Positions 5,967-8,105 of a stretch of DNA of 8,105 nt are shown in pieces. The stretch is from an uncultured Eggerthellaceae bacterium (lineage in GTDB: Bacteria; Actinomycetota; Coriobacteriia; Coriobacteriales; Eggerthellaceae), in NCBI GenBank assembly GCA_910589135.1, contig CAJUSL010000049.1, positions 4,427-12,531 on the forward strand, written 5' to 3'. The position numbers and the translations under genes are program-made. The stretch's first letter is position 1. Every line of letters starts with the position of its first letter. A model generated the notes under the pieces. The model made no database searches and was not told the origin of the DNA. It saw only the letters and a list, made by a program, of their open reading frames with translations.

Positions 5967-6038
5967 ACCGTACTAGATTTCTCCATGAGCGTATGCTCTC
6001 ATAAGGCATGGCATTTGACCAGGGAAGAGGAGGAGCCC

Positions 6039-6581
6039 ATGTCCAAGATAGTCGTCATCACCGGCAGCCCGCGCAAGAAGGGGAACACGACCGCCATAGT
6101 GCAGGCGTTCGCCGATGCGGCCGAGGCACGCGGCCACGACGTCGTGCGGTTCGATGCCGCGCTGTCTAACGTCGGCGGCTGCCACGCCTGCGAGACCTGC
6201 TTCCAAAGCGGCAATGCCTGCACCTACGACGACGACTTCAACACCGTCGCGCCGGACATCCTCGAAGCCGACGGCCTCGTGTTCGCCGCGCCTGTCTACT
6301 GGTACTCGTTCCCGGGCCAGGTGAAGAATGTCATCGACAAGCTGTACTCGTTCTGCGTGGCCGAAAAGGACATCGCGGGGAAGAAGGCGGCGCTCATCTC
6401 GTGCTGCGAGGAGGACGACCCCGCCGTCATGGACGGCCTCAGCAAGCCGTTTGCCCGCATCGCCGACCTGGTGAAGTGGGACGTCGTGGGCGAGGTGCTC
6501 GTGCCCGGCGTGCTGGAAGAGGGCGCCATCGAGCGAACCGATGGGTGCGAGCAGGCCGCCGCACTGGCAGCGAAGTTCTAG
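6039..6581 (+). CDS. Flavodoxin-fold NAD(P)H-dependent oxidoreductase, iron-sulfur-flavoprotein-like
   Basis: The 180-residue protein is a flavodoxin-like FMN-binding oxidoreductase (NADPH-dependent FMN reductase family, PF03358). The FMN phosphate loop is TGSPRKKGNT (8-17). The isoalloxazine-side motif is APVYWYSFPGQVKNVIDK (84-101). Between them is C48-X2-C51-X2-C54-X6-C61 followed by DDDF, closely resembling the compact cysteine motif that holds a 4Fe-4S cluster in archaeal/anaerobe iron-sulfur flavoprotein (Isf). C106, C122 and C123 are extra. The protein probably acts in the cytoplasm, passing electrons from NAD(P)H or ferredoxin to an unknown acceptor such as quinones, O2 or H2O2. The start is ATG 6039 with GAGGAGG (6027-6033) at a 5-nt spacing. 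It is divergent from the HxlR gene and 13 bases before the SDR-like gene, so all three probably form one regulon. Confidence 0.9.
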   Translation: MSKIVVITGSPRKKGNTTAIVQAFADAAEARGHDVVRFDAALSNVGGCHACETCFQSGNACTYDDDFNTVAPDILEADGLVFAAPVYWYSFPGQVKNVIDKLYSFCVAEKDIAGKKAALISCCEEDDPAVMDGLSKPFARIADLVKWDVVGEVLVPGVLEEGAIERTDGCEQAAALAAKF

Positions 6582-6594
6582 GAAGGGGCTGAGC

Positions 6595-6963
6595 ATGAAG
6601 GTCTTGGTGGTCGGCGTCAGGCGGTTCGTCATGCTCTCGTCCATCTTCGCCATGCGGCCCGAGGAGTGGCCGGAGGAGCCCTCCCTTGCGTCGATAACGA
6701 ACTACAACATCGCGAAGTTCTTCGCCGACGAGTGGCTCGCCAACCGCTCCGGGCTCGACTGGACGATCGCGCAGGCGAGCGTGCTCAAGGAGGAGCCCGG
6801 TACGGGGCGCATCGAACTCGACCCCGAGCATGACGGCGAGAACCCCATCCCGGACGTCGCGCGCGTCCTGGCCGAGGTGCTCGGACGGAAGAACACCGTG
6901 GGCAAGGTCGTCATGATGCACTCGGGCGACACGCCCATCGGCGAGGCGCTCGCAGGCGTATAG
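6595..6963 (+). CDS. NAD(P)-binding SDR-like protein with a large internal deletion (probable remnant)
   Basis: The 122-residue product begins MKVLVVG, the first strand of a Rossmann fold. It continues at once with VRRFVMLSS (8-16), which in intact atypical SDRs of the YwnB/NAD(P)H-binding group (about 210 residues) lies near the middle of the protein. Roughly 90 residues are missing in frame, including the rest of the GxxGxxG dinucleotide-binding loop. The C-terminal half looks intact: NYNIAKFFADEWL (36-48), with a YxxxK pair Y37/K41, then GLDWTIAQASVL, EEPGTG, NPIPDVARVLAEVL and MHSGDTPI. The start is ATG 6595 with GGAAGGGG (6581-6588) at a 6-nt spacing. The gene follows the flavoprotein by 13 bases. 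Without the nucleotide-binding loop an oxidoreductase function is doubtful. The open frame and good ribosome binding site mean the protein may still be made. Confidence 0.8.
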   Translation: MKVLVVGVRRFVMLSSIFAMRPEEWPEEPSLASITNYNIAKFFADEWLANRSGLDWTIAQASVLKEEPGTGRIELDPEHDGENPIPDVARVLAEVLGRKNTVGKVVMMHSGDTPIGEALAGV

Positions 6964-6994
6964 CGATGCGTGCGGGCTCTGCGTCGTCGTTGCG

Positions 6995-7024
6995 GCGGGG
7001 CTGCGGTTCGGAACCGAGCCCCGC
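6995..7024 (+). terminator. Strong GC-rich hairpin after the SDR-like gene; possible terminator or leader structure
   Basis: GCGGGGCT (6995-7002) pairs perfectly with AGCCCCGC (7017-7024). After a single bulged G (7003), CGGTT (7004-7008) pairs with AACCG (7012-7016) around a 3-nt CGG loop. The stem has 13 pairs, but no T-tract follows, so termination would be atypical. Competing pairings exist: GCGATGCG (6963-6970) with CGCATCGC (7022-7029), and the palindrome GGGGCGCCCC (7049-7058). It fills the 115-base gap between the SDR-like gene and the transporter. Confidence 0.5.
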
Positions 7025-7078
7025 ATCGCGTTGGGCCGGATGCATCGCGGGGCGCCCCTCGCGGACGGGGGCGTCGCG

Positions 7079-7942
7079 ATGAGCGAGCGCCGGGGTGTCG
7101 CGTGCTTCGTGGGCGCGCTGTGCCTGTACGGCACCGTCGGATGGGTGCTTTCGTGCATCGACATGCCCAGCGACGTCGTCGTGCTGTGTCGCGGCGCCAT
7201 CGGTTGCGCGTTCGTCGCGGCCGTCTTGCTGGCGTCGCGCCGCGGCGTCGACTGGGCTGCGGTCCGCGCCAACGTCCCTTGGCTTTGCGTGGGCGGCTTG
7301 AGCCTGGGCCTGAACTGGGTGCTGTTGTTCGCCGCCTATCGCGCGACGACTGTCGCGGTCGCCACCCTGTGCAACTACATGGCTCCCATCATGTTGATAC
7401 TCGTGGCTCCCGTACTGCTGCACGAACGACGCAGCGTTCCCAAGACGGCATGCGCCTTCGTGGCCGTGTTCGGCATGGTGCTGGTATCGGGCGTGCTCGG
7501 AGCTGGCGGCGACGGGGTCACGGCGCAGGGAATCGGCCTCGGGCTTGCGGCGGCTGTGTTCTCCGCCGCGCTCGTCCTGGCCAACAAGAAGCTTTGCGGC
7601 ATCCCCGTGCTGGAGCGCTCCGTGGTGCAGCTCGCCTTCGCGACGGCGGCGGCGCTGCCCTGGGCTGTCTTCAGCGGCTTGGGCGCAAGGCTGAACCCGG
7701 ATGCCGCCTCCGTTGCCCTGGTCGTGCTGCTCGGCGTCGTCCACACGGGGGTGGCGTACTGCCTCTATTTCGCCGGGCTGGCGAGGATCGGCGCGCAGAC
7801 CGCGGCGGTTCTCGGATACGTCGAGCCGGTAGTTTCGGTCCTCGTCTCGACGACGGTTATGCACGAACCCCTCTCGGCGATGGGCTGGGCGGGCGCGGCC
7901 GTCATCGTCGTCGCCGCGGCGGCCAGCGAGCTTCTGGAATAG
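7079..7942 (+). CDS. EamA/DMT-superfamily transporter (RhaT/YdcZ-like permease)
   Basis: The 287-residue protein is almost entirely hydrophobic, with about ten transmembrane helices arranged as two EamA repeats (about residues 8-137 and 150-284), the usual size and layout of drug/metabolite transporters. The first repeat contains VVVLCRGAIG (33-42) and LNWVLLFAAYRATTVAVATL (78-97), followed by an HE pair (115-116). The second contains VAYCLYFAGLARIGAQTAA (225-243), YVEPVVSVLVS (247-257) and HEPLS (262-266), the conserved EamA end. DMT proteins export amino acids, metabolites or drugs; the substrate cannot be told from sequence. ATG 7079 is preferred over in-frame TTG 7031 because the first helix begins soon after it, though only a weak G-rich site (7067-7071) precedes it. 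It may read through from the redox genes or have its own promoter, which I could not see. Confidence 0.9.
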   Translation: MSERRGVACFVGALCLYGTVGWVLSCIDMPSDVVVLCRGAIGCAFVAAVLLASRRGVDWAAVRANVPWLCVGGLSLGLNWVLLFAAYRATTVAVATLCNYMAPIMLILVAPVLLHERRSVPKTACAFVAVFGMVLVSGVLGAGGDGVTAQGIGLGLAAAVFSAALVLANKKLCGIPVLERSVVQLAFATAAALPWAVFSGLGARLNPDAASVALVVLLGVVHTGVAYCLYFAGLARIGAQTAAVLGYVEPVVSVLVSTTVMHEPLSAMGWAGAAVIVVAAAASELLE

Positions 7943-8091
7943 GCCGGCCGCGCCGCGGGCGCACTCCCTCCCGCGCCTCGGACCGTGGCGTGCGCGACTG
8001 ACTCGTCGTCGCGGGCAATTCGACAAATCGTCCGAGAAGGACTAGCTTTCGGAAACAACGAAATACATCCGATCCTGCCGCCGGGTAGGGT

Positions 8092-8105
8092 TCCGAGCAC
8101 TCGGA
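8092..8105. other. Inverted repeat at the window edge
   Basis: TCCGAG (8092-8097) and CTCGGA (8100-8105) are perfect inverted copies separated by CA, and the window ends inside the structure. It could be the stem of a terminator for the EamA gene or a convergent gene, or an operator for the next gene. The rest of 7943-8091 shows no gene and no clear terminator with a T-tract. It turns less GC-rich from about 8025, as promoter regions here do. Confidence 0.3.

Noticed and set aside
6911..8026. Long minus-strand frame opposite the EamA gene
   Set aside because: Its composition is that of a GC-rich shadow (Arg, Ala, Asp, His, Gln), while the plus strand encodes a clear ten-helix transporter.

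Overview
The window is GC-rich bacterial DNA with a tightly packed, mostly plus-strand layout. The gene order rplS - rnhB - yraN - comM/yifB - dprA, the GC bias and the style of the proteins suggest a high-GC actinobacterium, most likely class Coriobacteriia (Eggerthella/Gordonibacter-like). That assignment is an inference from memory of such proteins, not from a search.

Positions 1-156 hold the last 51 codons of a small membrane protein resembling AzlD, the small partner in branched-chain amino-acid export. A well-formed sigma-70-type promoter (230-258) then drives rplS (ribosomal protein L19, 318-665), which ends in a textbook hairpin-plus-T-tract terminator (670-696). The terminator abuts the likely start of rnhB (RNase HII, 697-1488), which ends in a second terminator (1558-1600).

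From 1738 to 4739 a coupled operon encodes YraN (nuclease-like, UPF0102), ComM/YifB (AAA+ branch-migration helicase) and DprA (RecA loader on incoming single-stranded DNA). ComM and DprA overlap by ATGA. Together these are a housekeeping DNA-processing and natural-transformation set.

Two bases after the dprA stop the sequence becomes accessory. A RAYT-type (REP-associated, HUH/Y1) transposase gene, broken by an internal deletion with a frameshift, lies between imperfect 25-bp inverted repeats (4741-4765 and 5531-5555). Its right end runs into short tandem repeats that overlap the stop of a minus-strand HxlR-family regulator (5584-5943). That regulator is divergent from a flavodoxin-fold oxidoreductase with an iron-sulfur-flavoprotein-like cysteine motif (6039-6581) and an internally deleted NAD(P)-binding SDR-like gene (6595-6963). 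A perfect 12-bp palindrome in the divergent region is a candidate HxlR operator. The last gene is an EamA/DMT-family ten-helix transporter (7079-7942), preceded by strong GC-rich hairpins.

No rRNA, tRNA or CRISPR array was seen. I did not find a clear new defence or mobile system. The most interesting items are the RAYT element with its inverted ends, the two internally deleted genes close together, the rplS terminator/rnhB start overlap, and the HxlR-flavoprotein redox module.
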